64,000 nucleotides of DNA from Branchiostoma floridae. Its lineage: Eukaryota; Chordata; Leptocardii; Amphioxiformes; Branchiostomatidae. Position numbers and translations under genes: made by a program. Of this stretch, positions 33,202 to 43,765 are shown piece by piece. A model generated the notes under the pieces. It had not been told where the DNA came from. It ran no database searches and was given only the letters and a program-made list of their open reading frames with translations. Each line of letters opens with the position of its first letter. Positions within the stretch are counted from its first letter, which is position 1. Location of the stretch: positions 2,877,353 through 2,941,352 of the forward strand of contig NC_049979.1 in NCBI RefSeq assembly GCF_000003815.2. The letters run 5' to 3'.

Positions 33202-33916
33202 AAACTGTAGCCTCCGTCTACAGGAAACCGGGTACAAAAAGAACTGCTATGCCGTTGGAGAAGACATTATAAGCTTCAAAGAGCCCAACCGTTGAGCCTG
33301 CTTAGAGGCTAGTTAAAATGATTAATGTGTTTTCTATAGTCTGTCGGTTCCGACTGGCCGTTCTACCTCATTAGCCTCGCAATTGTCCTTCCCGCCGGAC
33401 ACTGAAGACTCTCCGGCCGTGTGATCACACGGGACAGAAAAAAGAAAGCAACTTGCATGACACGTAGACATGTTTTAATGAGATATGAAATATAGTACAC
33501 ACAAAATGTTTTAAGGTCTGAAAATAGATGACCGTTGCCGTTGTCACGATTTATTCTTTACAGTTTGCCTTCAAACAATCGGGCTAAGAGATTACTAAAT
33601 GGCACCGTGACGGTAAATATACGAGTGTGAGATACAACAGTGCAGCAAATAAACTAAACATAAATACGTGATATTTATCCCCGCCAGTTTCCGCCTCCAG
33701 GCTTTAAGTTGGTTATATACAAGAGAGATTTGCGCTATAAAGTCGTTTCTTGCGTGCACGTGAGGCATTAGATCACCAGACACATACATATACAGCACGG
33801 CCATGGTATGAATATTAGTTTTATATACAAATTTCATATACACAACAAAAGTACAGCGACTTTTGCAAGGTCTTTGTGGAAACGAAAAATAGAAATGTTA
33901 CGTCTTGTGTCTTTTG

Positions 33917-33962
33917 ATTCTCTTTCAGCACCAAGGAGAGATACTGCCTCTAAAACTGAGTA
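33917..33962 (-). repeat. Inverted copy of dispersed repeat G
   Basis: TTCAGCACCAAGGAGAGATA then CTGCCTCTAAAA is the reverse complement of the TTTTAAAGGCAGTATCTCTC-type block found at about 37075 and 40255. Confidence 0.65.
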
Positions 33963-33984
33963 CTTTGGTCTTTTTTTATATCAT

Positions 33985-35125
33985 ACTTTTCGTTCCCGAA
34001 AGCCACCCGGCCGGGACCCGGTTTGGAAATGTGACGTAGGCCTAACCGGGAGACTTCGCTTCAATCCTGGGATAGGCCTTACCCGTAATACGGAAGGGAC
34101 GTAAAATATGGGTCCCGTGTAACGCTAACGTTACATTTCCAGACCGGGGCCCGGCCGGGCTGTTTATGCAAACGAAAAATAGAAATGTATACGTAACAAT
34201 ATGCACAAATAATGCCCACGACTATTCTCTTTACGTCTTGTGCAGTTTGACTTCTTTTATATCATCCGTTTCGTTCCAAAGAGCTGCCCGGCCGGGCCCC
34301 GGGTTGGGACTTGGGGCCTAGGTCTAAGAGCACATCAAGGCTTGGATCCCAATGGCGCCCGTGCCCGTCGGGAATGTAGCCCCGGCCGGGCTCCGAAACC
34401 ACACATTTGTCCCGCTGGACCGCCGGATACCAAGGGGTACCCCTCGGTGTTCCCCACGGGTAGGCCTCGGTGTTCCTCACGGGTAGGCCTCGGTGTTCCC
34501 CACGGGTAGGCCTCGGTGGTCCTCACGGGTAGGCCTCGGTGTTCCCCACGGGTAGGCCTCGGTGTTCCCCACGGGTAGGCCTCGGTGTTCCCCACGGGTA
34601 GGCCTCGGTGGTCCTCACGGGTAGGCCTCGGTGTTCCCCACGGGTAGGCCTCGGTGTTCCCCACGGGTAGGCCTCGGTGTTCCCCACGGGTAGGCCTCGG
34701 TGTTCCCCACGGGTAGGCCTCGGTGTCAATTTCTTGTCGGGTCCCGGGTTCATTTTAAGCCCGACTAAGTTCAACCCGGTACCCGGCCGGGCCTCAAAAT
34801 ATTCCGGGAGCCACACGGGGACCGACCGGGCCACGTAGGAGTAACGCCTGAAAGTGTCAGAAAACAGCCCGTGAACTGCCCGGCAGGGCCCCCTTTTCCA
34901 AAAGTGCTAGCAACGCCTCCTTAGGCTTAGGTCTCAATTCCCAACCCGGGGCCCGGCCGGGTAGCTTTCGGAAACAAAAAAAAAATGATAAAAAAGGCAA
35001 AACACACTGAGGGTAAAACAGAATGGTCATGAGAATAATTTCTGTCTATTCCTTGTTAGACACTTTTATTTTTCGATTCCGCAAACATCCCGGCCGGGCC
35101 CCGGTTTGTAAATGGTACGTAAGCC
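33985..35125. repeat. Cluster of CCCGGCCGGG-containing foldback fragments
   Basis: The palindrome CCGGCCGGG occurs at about 34008, 34150, 34290, 34381, 34790, 34950 and 35092, mostly next to GTTTGGAAATG-type or GGGTTGGGA-type blocks and to GAAACGAAAAATAGAAATG. Several nested or rearranged copies of one element family (related to the foldback at 21686) seem to be piled up here, with a minisatellite in the middle. Confidence 0.65.
34442..34726 (+). repeat. 23-bp minisatellite, about 12 copies
   Basis: Unit GGTAGGCCTCGGTGTTCCCC plus ACG. Variants carry TTCCTCAC or GGTCCTCAC. The period is not a multiple of three, so the overlapping ORFs (up to 109 codons) are products of the repeat. Confidence 0.95.
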
Positions 35126-35157
35126 TTACAGTTCTCATCTATTTTATGACACATGTA

Positions 35158-35467
35158 ACGTTAGGTCATCTTTATCCGTGGGGTAACCTTTATCCGCTGT
35201 ATCAAAAAATAGGGTATTTTGGAATCGTCAAGTTTCACACTGCAATTTTGAAAATATTTCAATTTGAAACCCACGTCCGTTGGAAGGATGTGAGGAGGAT
35301 AGCTGCCGACAGAGCCTGCTGGGCCAACCAGACTGCCTCATGTGTCGGAGGACACGGGAGCCCCTAAGTCTAAGCAAGTAAGTCCGTTAACCTGATATCC
35401 CTAGATACACAGTTTTTTAAAACAACGAATTTAGGCTATCCCACGGATAAAGGTGAACAAGCGTTAC
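35158..35467. mobile_element. Foldback element (family A) interrupted by a 100-bp insertion
   Basis: Ends are GTAACGTTAGGTCATCTTTA and GGATAAAGGTGAACAAGCGT. At the central palindrome a 100-bp insert (35282-35381, starting GGAAGGATGTGAGGAGGATA and ending TAAGCAAGTAA) is flanked by a direct GTCCGTT on each side (35275-35281 and 35382-35388). The insert has no ORF and looks like a second short element. Confidence 0.8.
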
Positions 35468-36995
35468 CTTGCTACCTCTCCGTTCGATTCCATTTGTTTT
35501 GGATTCCAGTAGAAAACAAAGGTAAGGCAAAGTCAAACTGAAGACAATTTTGTATTTCATAATATGAGAAACAAAGCTAAGACACAGTGGATGCAAATGA
35601 GTCAATTATCTCCTTTTAATGTTGTTTTAGTTACAGGAGCTAAATGTTCGCTTCTACTTTGCTACCTCTCCGTTCGATTCCGTTTGTCGGCCCTGCTCCT
35701 GCCCCATGCGCGTGCGCATGACGGATCGGTTGCGGCTGGTGTATACTCGCCTGTCTCACCACATAAATTAGTGAACCGGGCGTATTGATCACTGGGGAGA
35801 TTCCTCGGCGTTATCACTGCAGTCTTCCGGGACTTGGAACGCAGCCAAGAAGACAGAGCGAGAGGCCGTCTTCGAACAGATCCTCGAGGAGTTCCAAGTC
35901 TTTTTGGTTAAAAGGATTATAGGAAGCGAGACTTGCGTTACGGTCTTAGGATGTCCCTTAAGGTATAAGCGCTCCATCCTAAGACACTAAATGTATTGAC
36001 TGAAGGGATGCGTGTTTTAGTGAAATTTTGATTCGATCTAAACATTTGGGGCTCTCGCTGAAAGCTTTGTAGATAAAGAGTCCGTTATTATGTAACTGCG
36101 TATTCTGTACATTAGGTAGATGTAGTTTTCGTAAAAGGAACTGATGAATTTGACTTTTTTTGTTAGACGGATGTGATTAAGTGGTGAAACTCACATATCA
36201 TCATAATCATTCACTGTGTTCTGTATCTACACTACAGTCTTTGAAGAGTCCTGTAGCTGAATTCAGTCTTTCTTCGTCTTTCTCCACTGTGCTCTGCATC
36301 CTGCAAGCTTCCTTAAGTAGCTCCTTGAGTTTCTTAACTATTGTAGGATAGGCTCACTCTCTTTGCTTTAGGTCTGCTTTCAGCAAGCTGAGCAAGTTGA
36401 CACAGTGTCTTCCCTTATGTGCCTTGTATCTGCTGGAGCCTAGTATTGAGGGCTTTTTTTCTGCAAGTACCGGTGAAAAATGTGCGAATGTACATTTGAG
36501 AGACAGAATTTGAGTGCACCGTTGTAAAAAGGTATAGAAGCGTGTTGACGGAAATGTGGTACAGTGTCAAAGGCGTCTGAATGTGTTTTTTTTTTGTAGA
36601 GCTCCACTTTTGTGTTCATCTTGCGCCTCTTTAAAAAGATGTGACAATGACATTGATCTTTATTGCATTTACAACATGGATAATACATCGAGTAAGATAC
36701 TAGTAACAATTTACTAAAGTCGGCTGAGTACTATTACATGTAGTGTTACAAGTGGATAAACAATACAACTGGAGTTGCTATCACCATATCTATTGTTAAC
36801 ATGCCTCATTCCTCCTCTTAAAACAACTCACAGAGACAGAGTTTTTGTTGTACAATGTTGTCTGTGGCTGTCATTATACATATATGTCTTTGGTTAACTG
36901 TTTACATAGTGTGTCTGCATTGAGAGCATTGGAAAAAGAATTGCGTACATATCACTGTATAAAGAACACCATGTAGAGGTGAACATGTGTCTTAG
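35468..36995. other. Intergenic sequence, one coding-like fragment
   Basis: Contains a direct repeat of TTGCTACCTCTCCGTTCGAT at about 35469 and 35659, an inverted repeat around 35820-35990 (CTTCCGGGACTTGGAAC, GTTCCAAGTC; CTAAGACACT), and a minus-strand open fragment at 36207-36350. Otherwise nothing recognisable. Confidence 0.4.
36207..36350 (-). other. Short coding-like fragment, unassigned
   Basis: The minus strand is open for 47 codons from 36350 to a TGA at 36207-36209. The peptide includes KKLKELLKEACRMQSTVEKD followed by EERLNSATGLFKDCSV, a charged, amphipathic, helix-like composition unlike the random ORFs nearby. A TACAATAG at its upstream edge could be an acceptor, but no good donor is seen and an in-frame stop lies two codons upstream. 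It may be an exon remnant; no family was recognised. Confidence 0.25.
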
Positions 36996-36999
36996 TCTC

Positions 37000-37125
37000 G
37001 TAGTCTTGTCCGGGCACTGAATGGGAAATCATTTGTAGCACTACCTTTTATGTCCTTCTCGTTAGTGCTCTGGAGACAGTATCTCTCCTTGGTGCTGAAA
37101 GAGACATCATTTGTAGGATTAGCTT
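37000..37125 (+). repeat. Dispersed repeat G, copy 1
   Basis: GTCTTGTCCGGGCACTGAAT, GGGAAATCATTTGTAGCACT and GACAGTATCTCTCCTTGGTG match the segment at 40184-40310. The two copies are direct and about 3.2 kb apart. Confidence 0.8.
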
Positions 37126-37374
37126 AAACATGTTTACATTGTAATACTATATCAAAGAATTATGTTAGCCCTTATTGTTATGTTAACTAGGTTGTTAAGC
37201 TTTATCCTATACTTCTGCTTTTTACTGTGTGTAATAGTTGTTGCCATACATTATATCATGTACAATTGCCGTGCAATAAAGTTCTCCTGTAACATAAAGT
37301 TCTTCTGTATGGGGGGGGGGGGGGGTCAATTGGCTCGCTCTTTTCCGATGAACTAAAAAAACAACCTCTGCTCC

Positions 37375-38557
37375 TGTGGGTCAGAGATGGTCGCCACTTT
37401 AGGTCAGGGTGTGTAAAGTGCGGCCGGAGTCAGAGATGGTCACCACTTTAGGGTGTAAAGTGCGGTCGGAGGGTAATGGGCTGTGCCACGGGTAACAAAA
37501 TGGTCGGGCCATCAGGCAGGTCATAGGCTGGTTACCAGCCACTGCTAGGGCTGTGCCACGGGTAACAAAATGGTCGGGCTATCAGGCAGGTCATAGGCTG
37601 GTTACCGGCCACTCGGAGGGCTGTGCCACGGGTCACCAAATGGTCGGGCCATCAGGCAGGTCACAGTTAGGCTGGTTACCGGCCACTGCTAGGGCTGTGC
37701 CACGGGTAACAAAATGGTCGGGCTATCAGGCAGGTCATAGGCTGGTTACCAGCCACTGCTAGGGCTGTGCCACGGGTAACAAAATGGTCGGGCTATCAGG
37801 CAGGTCATAGGCTGGTTACCGGCCACTCGGAGGGCTGTGCCACGGGTTACCAAATGGTCAGGCCATCAGGCAGGTCATAGGCTGGTTACCAGCCACTGCT
37901 AGGGCTGTGCCACGGGTAACAAAATGGTCGGGCTATCAGGCAGGTCATAGGCTGGTTACCGGCCACTCGGAGGGCTGTGCCACGGGTTACCAAATGATCG
38001 GACCATCAGGCAGGTCATAGGCTGGTTACCGGCCACTCGGAGGGCTGTGCCACGGGCTACCAAATGGTCGGACCATCAGGCAGGTCATAGGCTGGTTACC
38101 GGCCACTGCTAGGGCTGTGCCACGGGTAACCAAATGGTCGGGCCATCAGGCAGGTAATAGACTGGTTACCGGCCACTCCGAGGGCCATTCCACGGGCTAC
38201 CAAATGGTCGGACCATCAGGCAGGTGATAGGCTGGTTACCGGCCTCTCCGAGGGCTGTGCCACGGGTTACCAAATGGTCGGGTCATCAGGCAGGTGATAG
38301 GCTGGTTACCGGCCACTCCGAGGGCCATTCCACGGGCTACCAAATGGTCGGACCATCAGGCAGGTGATAGGCTGGTTACCGGCCTCTCCGAGGGCTGTGC
38401 CACGGGCTACCAAATGATCGGACCATCAGGCAGGTCATAGGCTGGTTACCGGCCTCTCCGAGGGCTGTGCCACGGGTCACCAAATGGTCGGGCCATCAGG
38501 CAGGTTATAGGCTGGTTACCAGCCACTGCTAGGGCTGTGCCATGGGTTACCAAATGA
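37375..38557 (+). repeat. 70-bp minisatellite, about 16 units, plus a 57-bp doublet
   Basis: Units begin with CTGTGCCACGGGTAAC at 37481, 37551, 37621, 37695, 37765 and so on to 38535, mostly exactly 70 bp apart (one 74). Each has AAATGGTCGGGCCATCAGGC, AGGTCATAGGCTGGTTACC and a CCACTCGGAGGG or CCACTGCTAGGG junction variant. Two units of a different repeat (AGAGATGGTCxCCACTTTAG, GTGTAAAGTGCGG) precede it at 37385-37470. A G-run lies at about 37311-37325. Confidence 0.93.
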
Positions 38558-38650
38558 CCGACTATCGACTAAATATACCTAAATGCCCTGTTTAAATAAA
38601 AACGGATATAGGTTACCCCGTGGAGCGGATAAAGATGAATCATTATTACA
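38558..38650. mobile_element. Foldback element (family A), right half abutting the minisatellite
   Basis: CGACTAAATATACCTAAATG, ACGGATATAGGTTACCCCGT and GCGGATAAAGATGAATCATT follow the last minisatellite unit directly. The left half is absent, so the array may have expanded inside the element. Confidence 0.7.
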
Positions 38651-38996
38651 GGAACTCCAGGCTGGTGACAAAGTGGGGATAAAAACTTCAGAGTAGCCGA
38701 GGGAATGCCTGCCTGGCATGGTCGTAACAGCCATAAAGTTGTGTCCTTCAGGATATTTTATGTATGTAGAAGGAATCCAAGCCAGACGCCTGCAAGAGCG
38801 GCTGGCGGCGAGGCTATGCGGGATAGTAGCGGCAACACCCGCGCGAATGGACCGATTTCGGGTCTCTGTCGGCGGCGTTACGACTCGGGTATAAGATCGC
38901 AGATGGGTACTTCAGATCACGGCGGGGCAAAACGGGACGTTTTAACGCTGATAATGAATTAGTGAATGAATACTTTTATTGTACAGTTTTGCCCAA

Positions 38997-38998
<2 letters not shown>

Positions 38999-39084
<86 letters not shown>

Positions 39085-39112
39085 GAGAGAGAGAGAGTAA
39101 GAGTATAAGAGT
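38999..39112. repeat. (TA)n then (GA)n microsatellite
   Basis: An uninterrupted TA run of about 80 bp (38999-39080) is followed by a short GAGAGAGAGAG run and two GAGTATAAGAG units. Confidence 0.95.
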
Positions 39113-39303
39113 ATCACAAATCTAGTCTAACACAGAAGTTCGGCTTCTTGGTAATGGTGAAAATGTAGAACTGTATGGGTTTAGCTATGGCCAGTTTGTC
39201 AAAACGCATGAGGAATATAAAGTTGTCAATGCTGTTTATGTGTCTAAAGTGAGGGATAATGATAATATTAGCTTGAAAGCCCATCTGTGTTGATGTAGTA
39301 CAC

Positions 39304-39371
39304 ATTGAAGATTTTCCACTGTCTTACAAGGAAGCTAGTTTTGGTGTTGTAAGACAGTGGAAATCTTCAAT
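39304..39371. mobile_element. Small foldback (hairpin)
   Basis: ATTGAAGATTTTCCACTGTC then TTACAA is repeated inverted as TTGTAAGACAGTGGAA then ATCTTCAAT, around an 18-bp loop. No internal sequence of note. Confidence 0.85.
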
Positions 39372-39699
39372 AGAGATAATAATAATATAAACAAGTTTAT
39401 TTGCAAGATCATGCCCGAAGGCTAATTGCAGGAACATTCTCGAGGGAAACAAAATACAATGTAGTACATATCACTAATGTCTATTCAGCTGAAGTTGCAT
39501 CTTATTATTGGATTTGACTTCTTCTTAGAAGGCAGTGGTTAATATTAATAAACCTCTACCCGGGGAATCTTCCTACCTGCTCTGATTCGCCCCGAAACAC
39601 CGGCCCTGATCTCCTAGTAGATGTCATGCGGCTCCAATTATCGATAACTGTGCTGGGTTCTTCAACGTGCTCGATGTGTGACAAAACGCCGGAGATGAA

Positions 39700-40000
39700 A
39701 ATAAATAAATAAAACGCCACAAATATTCCTCAAAAACGCCAGTGCAAAGTGCTACAAAAAGACCTGCAAAACGCTACAAAAACAACACCTGCAAACGGCA
39801 CAAAAAGACCTGCAAAACGCTACAAAAAAATACCCTAAATAATCTGCAAAACGGCATTGTGGATACGGGCAAATACAACATGAAGGCCTCCAAAACGACA
39901 AAAAAAGCTGTAAAAAGCCACAAATAAGACATGTCAAATACCAATAGAAAGAACAACAAAGTGTTGCAAAAAAAACCTGCAGAACGCCAAAGAAGCCAAC
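39700..40000 (+). repeat. Degenerate A-rich tandem repeat
   Basis: Loose units of AAAACGCTACAAAAA / GACCTGCAAAACGC alternate over about 300 bp. ORFs on both strands here (61-143 codons) come from this composition. Confidence 0.7.
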
Positions 40001-40183
40001 TCCTTGGATCTGCTCGGAGACCACGCTATCCAACCAGTTAGGCAGCCAGCCCGCTAGCTGAGTCACACTGACGGAGCCACACGGAACGTTTACTGACTTG
40101 TAACTGTGCCAATCAGCCGGCAGCGTCAGGTGAAGGAAGCTTGTAAGTGACGTTCTGATGTCTACAGGTGTGCTGTCCGTCAC

Positions 40184-40315
40184 TCGCAGTCTTGTCCGGA
40201 CGCTGAAAGGGAAATCATTTGTAGCACTGCCTTTTATATCTTTCTCGGGAGTGTTTTAAAGGCAGTATCTCTCCTCGGTGCTGAAAGAGACATCATTTGT
40301 AGCACAGTAGCTTTT
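40184..40315 (+). repeat. Dispersed repeat G, copy 2
   Basis: GTCTTGTCCGGACGCTGAAA, GGGAAATCATTTGTAGCACT and AAGGCAGTATCTCTCCTCGG match 37000-37125 closely. No long ORF or LTR signature was recognised. Confidence 0.8.
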
Positions 40316-41580
40316 TCATGATTACATGAATGGTAATATTTTACTGTCGTAAACAAGAAAATCACGGATACAAGTGGCTGTTGACTTCACAAGATGTGTT
40401 TGTCATCTCTACAAATATATGTATGCCATGAAAGTTGCAATCGAATACAGTTATTTGCTCTTTTCTTCTCCTTTCTTTCTCATTGGTTTGGCTGTTCGGC
40501 ACTCGCTTCCAAGTAAGAATCCGTCAAGAGAGGAGAAAAAAGTGAGAAAACAGTATGTCCCAATTTGGCAATATCAAGACAGATTACCGCGTTTTTACTT
40601 CGTTCTTTTTTTCGGACTTCTTGGAAAAGGGCAGAGGAGCTTTCCTACGTGCCAATTATTAGGGGGAAAAAGTGATACAATAGTATGCCCCAAGTTGGCA
40701 ATATCAGTCAAGATGGATGACTGCGTTTTTCTCTTCATTCTTTTTTTCTGAACTTGTTGGAAAGCGCATGTAGGGGAGCTGTCCCACGCGCCAATATTTT
40801 GGTGCCCGTCTGCAGAATAGGAAGTCGGGCTGGGCAGCGACATGGGCCACCTAAGTCTGTGCCTGTATCACAGAAAACGGAATCTGTCTTGCGGTCAGGC
40901 CAACAGAGAAACACGCCGTAGAAATACAAAAAAAATGGTGACAATTGCTTGTCCAGAATGACATAAAGAAGAACTTTATTGCACGACAATTATACATGGT
41001 ACAATATATGGCAACAACTATTACACAAAGTACAATATGAAACGTTTAACATTCTAATTAACATAACAATAAGGGCTAATATAATTCTTAGACATATATA
41101 GTGTTAAAATCGAGTGGGCTAATCGTTACTTTCATATATGTATATCAAGACCGCAAGTTCTGCTGTAGTACAAAGAAAAGCCGTCAGGGGGCCCCAAATC
41201 TAAACATTTCTTTGACGGGGCAAGACTCAACCGCATGCGGAATTTCATTACAATTTATCTAAAGCTTATTGCGTCATGCTGATTAATCATAAACATTTAT
41301 AACATTACATGCATACAAACGTTATCAAACAAAAGGAAAAAAATAACATTATTGGTGGAGGTAGAAATCTGGAGCCACCGTACATCTGCTTGGAGATTTA
41401 CGTCATTTGCGTCGAGGACCACCTTAACGCACGTGCGTTGGACGTGACGTGACGTGAAACGCAGGCGGCTCTTCAACGGGACGAGACGGACGTAAATTGC
41501 GTCAGGTGTGCAGCTCCCTGCGTCATGTACGCCGCCGAACCGTTCATCCCACCACGGTAGGAACAATTCCTGCAGATGCG
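40316..41580. other. Intergenic sequence, nothing recognised
   Basis: Contains a direct duplication with CGTTTTTACTTCGTTCTTTTTTTC at about 40590 and a diverged copy at about 40720 (GTATGTCCCAATTTGGCAATATC / GTATGCCCCAAGTTGGCAATATC), a repeat of about 130 bp. Otherwise AT-rich with no coding signal. Confidence 0.5.
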
Positions 41581-41787
41581 TAGCCTCTACCAGGCTCCGC
41601 GGATCGGTGGGCTAATTGTAGAAATTGGGCAAATAGAGTCTGTAGTACGCTAGGGGAGTCGGTCGGCCACTTTCGTGGTGAGGAGATGATTCTTCTGGAC
41701 GGCCGGCTCCCATAGCGAACTATAGACTCTATTTCCCCAATTTATACAGTTAGACCACCAATCCGCGGAGAAGCCTGGTAGAGGCTA
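41581..41787. mobile_element. Foldback element (family H), complete copy
   Basis: Starts TAGCCTCTACCAGGCTCCGC and ends GCGGAGAAGCCTGGTAGAGG then CTA. Inner pairs include AATTGTAGAAATTGGGCAAATAG and CTATTTCCCCAATTTATACAG. Related fragments with the GTAGAGGCTA end are at 52.6, 53.05, 54.0, 60.55 and 60.94 kb. Confidence 0.88.
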
Positions 41788-43628
41788 GCAGAGTCGGTCG
41801 TCGTGTGGTGTTTTTGTCCGATGATGTTCTCATGTCTGTGTATTTTCTACATGTTCGAGGACGGCGCTTCAGCTATCACGTATGAGCGTTTGTATACATA
41901 GCACGGGTTGTGGCATTACCTAAAGATGTAACATGTAAGATCACAAACAACACTCCAAGCCGTGTAGTCGGTCTTAGCCTCCTTCGCAGACTTCCGGAGG
42001 TAGTCGGCACTGGTTGCGATTTTCAATTTTGGCTAAGATCGAAGAGGGATTTAGCCCAGGTCGGTGTACTACTAGTAACTCCCTCCCCTGGCCAAATCCT
42101 TCTGCGGCAGAGAGAACCTTATCCTAAGTGTCGTACAAAATCCAGCTGCCTGGCCCTGGTTGGGCCCCTGTCCCAAGATTCTAGGGGCGAGACCGATAGA
42201 AGGGTCGCTGGAAGCGTGACAATGGTATTTTGTTTCTTGCCGCCCCCACTGAAACGCCTGCGAGTGCGAGGCTAGTTTTCCCCCGGAAAACAAATGCCAA
42301 GCGGGACGTTGGGAAAACTCCAACATGTCCAAGCCACAATTTCGGAGACGTTTCCGTCTCCCAAGACGCCACTCAAACGTCTTTAAGGGCTTGACGGACG
42401 GCGAGGCACGTCTTGGCCGACGTCGCGGAAGGAATCCGACAGAGAGTGCAATTTCGGACGTCGGATCTGCGGCTATCCTTATTAATTTGGCCGGGATGAA
42501 GCCGTGTTTATATTCATAAGCAGTTGTCGAGGGCGAGGCGGCGTGACTAACACATGCACTCCTCTGCAAAGAATCTGACATTTTGTTTATTTTCTGTAAA
42601 GTAGAACATGAAGCACATTTTACTGCAGATTATTCTTCGTATAATAGTGATAGAAGCATTTTCCCACTTCAAATATTTCAATGGTAAAGAAATATGTATT
42701 CCTTGCATCCTTCTACCAAGAGATGGGAAGCTTAAAGTAATAAGTTGATAGGACCATCCATTCCTCCCTTCCATCATTCATCCATCCATTCGTTCGTTCG
42801 TTCGTTCGTTCGTTCAGAGTACGAAATGTGGCAAAAACGCGTAAAACACTGGGGATGAGCCGCGTATCCGAGATTCAAAAAGGACAAGAAACAAGTTTTA
42901 CTGGTCTTATAATAAGATTGACAAAACTTGCAAGCGCGGCACAAAGCAAAATCGAAATGTAAGACTTTGTGTTTTTTTAGAAACATTACGGTGAAACTCA
43001 CCAGTGTGTAGTACCTGTTTAACCAACACAGACCCGACTACAGAAGAAAGACGGCGCGAAAAGGGAAGAATGAAAAGTTCCGCCAAGTCGCGCGCGGGGA
43101 GAACTTAACGCTGATGGAATGTGATGAGTCCGTTATCAAACCCGCGCGCGATGATGTGAAACAGCGACCTCGTCAGCCAGGAGACGAGTCATTTATACTT
43201 CCCAATCATAACAGGGCCTTCACACTAAAACCAAATTAGCAGGAATCAAGCAGAACCAGCCGGAATGAAGTATTTGTAAAATTCGTGCCACATTCGGGTG
43301 GGAATTTCAAATGGACCTTATATCCCCTTCAAACGAGAAGGAATGAGCCAAATGCCGTCAGAATGAAAATTCTTTTCTATTCCTGTGAGTTCAAAAAATT
43401 CTCAGTGCAGTGACAATTTCTGAAACACTATGAATTGCCAGGAATAGAAAAGAATTTTCATTCTGCCGGCATTCCGGCCCATTCTTGCTCTCGTGTGAAG
43501 AAGGATTAACAGGTGGTCAAGTTTACGCCATGCTCCTATACCACGCGCGTAGCCTGGATACCAGACTGCTTCAAGGGCGTACACAGTACAATCCTCTCCT
43601 CTAGAGCTAGCATGCCCCCGGGAAATTC
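41788..43628. other. Intergenic, partly CpG-rich, no gene assigned
   Basis: 42300-42540 is unique and CpG-rich and open in several frames, but no frame has a family signature. A TTCG tetranucleotide run lies at 42789-42816. A pair of inverted segments around 43360-43470 (GAATGAAAATTCTTTTCTAT and ATAGAAAAGAATTTTCATTC) forms a foldback of about 110 bp. Confidence 0.45.
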
Positions 43629-43765
43629 TAACGTTGATTTGCCTTTATCCGCGGAGTAACCTATATCCGTTGATTTAAAAACTGGGAAGTTAGGGAAATA
43701 AAGTCGATGGACCGTGGTTTCAAACTGAAAACACCGTCCGTTTACTTGATATCTCTAAAGTGCGT
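43629..43765. mobile_element. Foldback element (family A), right terminus missing
   Basis: AACGTTGATTTGCCTTTATC, GCGGAGTAACCTATATCCGT, the central TCGATGGACCGTGGTTTCAA/ACACCGTCCGTTTACTTGAT palindrome, then unrelated sequence where the right terminal repeat should be. Confidence 0.7.

Noticed and set aside
34335-34834. Overlapping 103- and 109-codon minus-strand ORFs rich in GNTEAYPWGTPRPT
   Set aside because: Direct translation of the 23-bp minisatellite.
42072-42581. 169-codon minus-strand and overlapping 121-codon plus-strand ORFs
   Set aside because: GC-rich region open on both strands; no splice context, codon bias or family signature.
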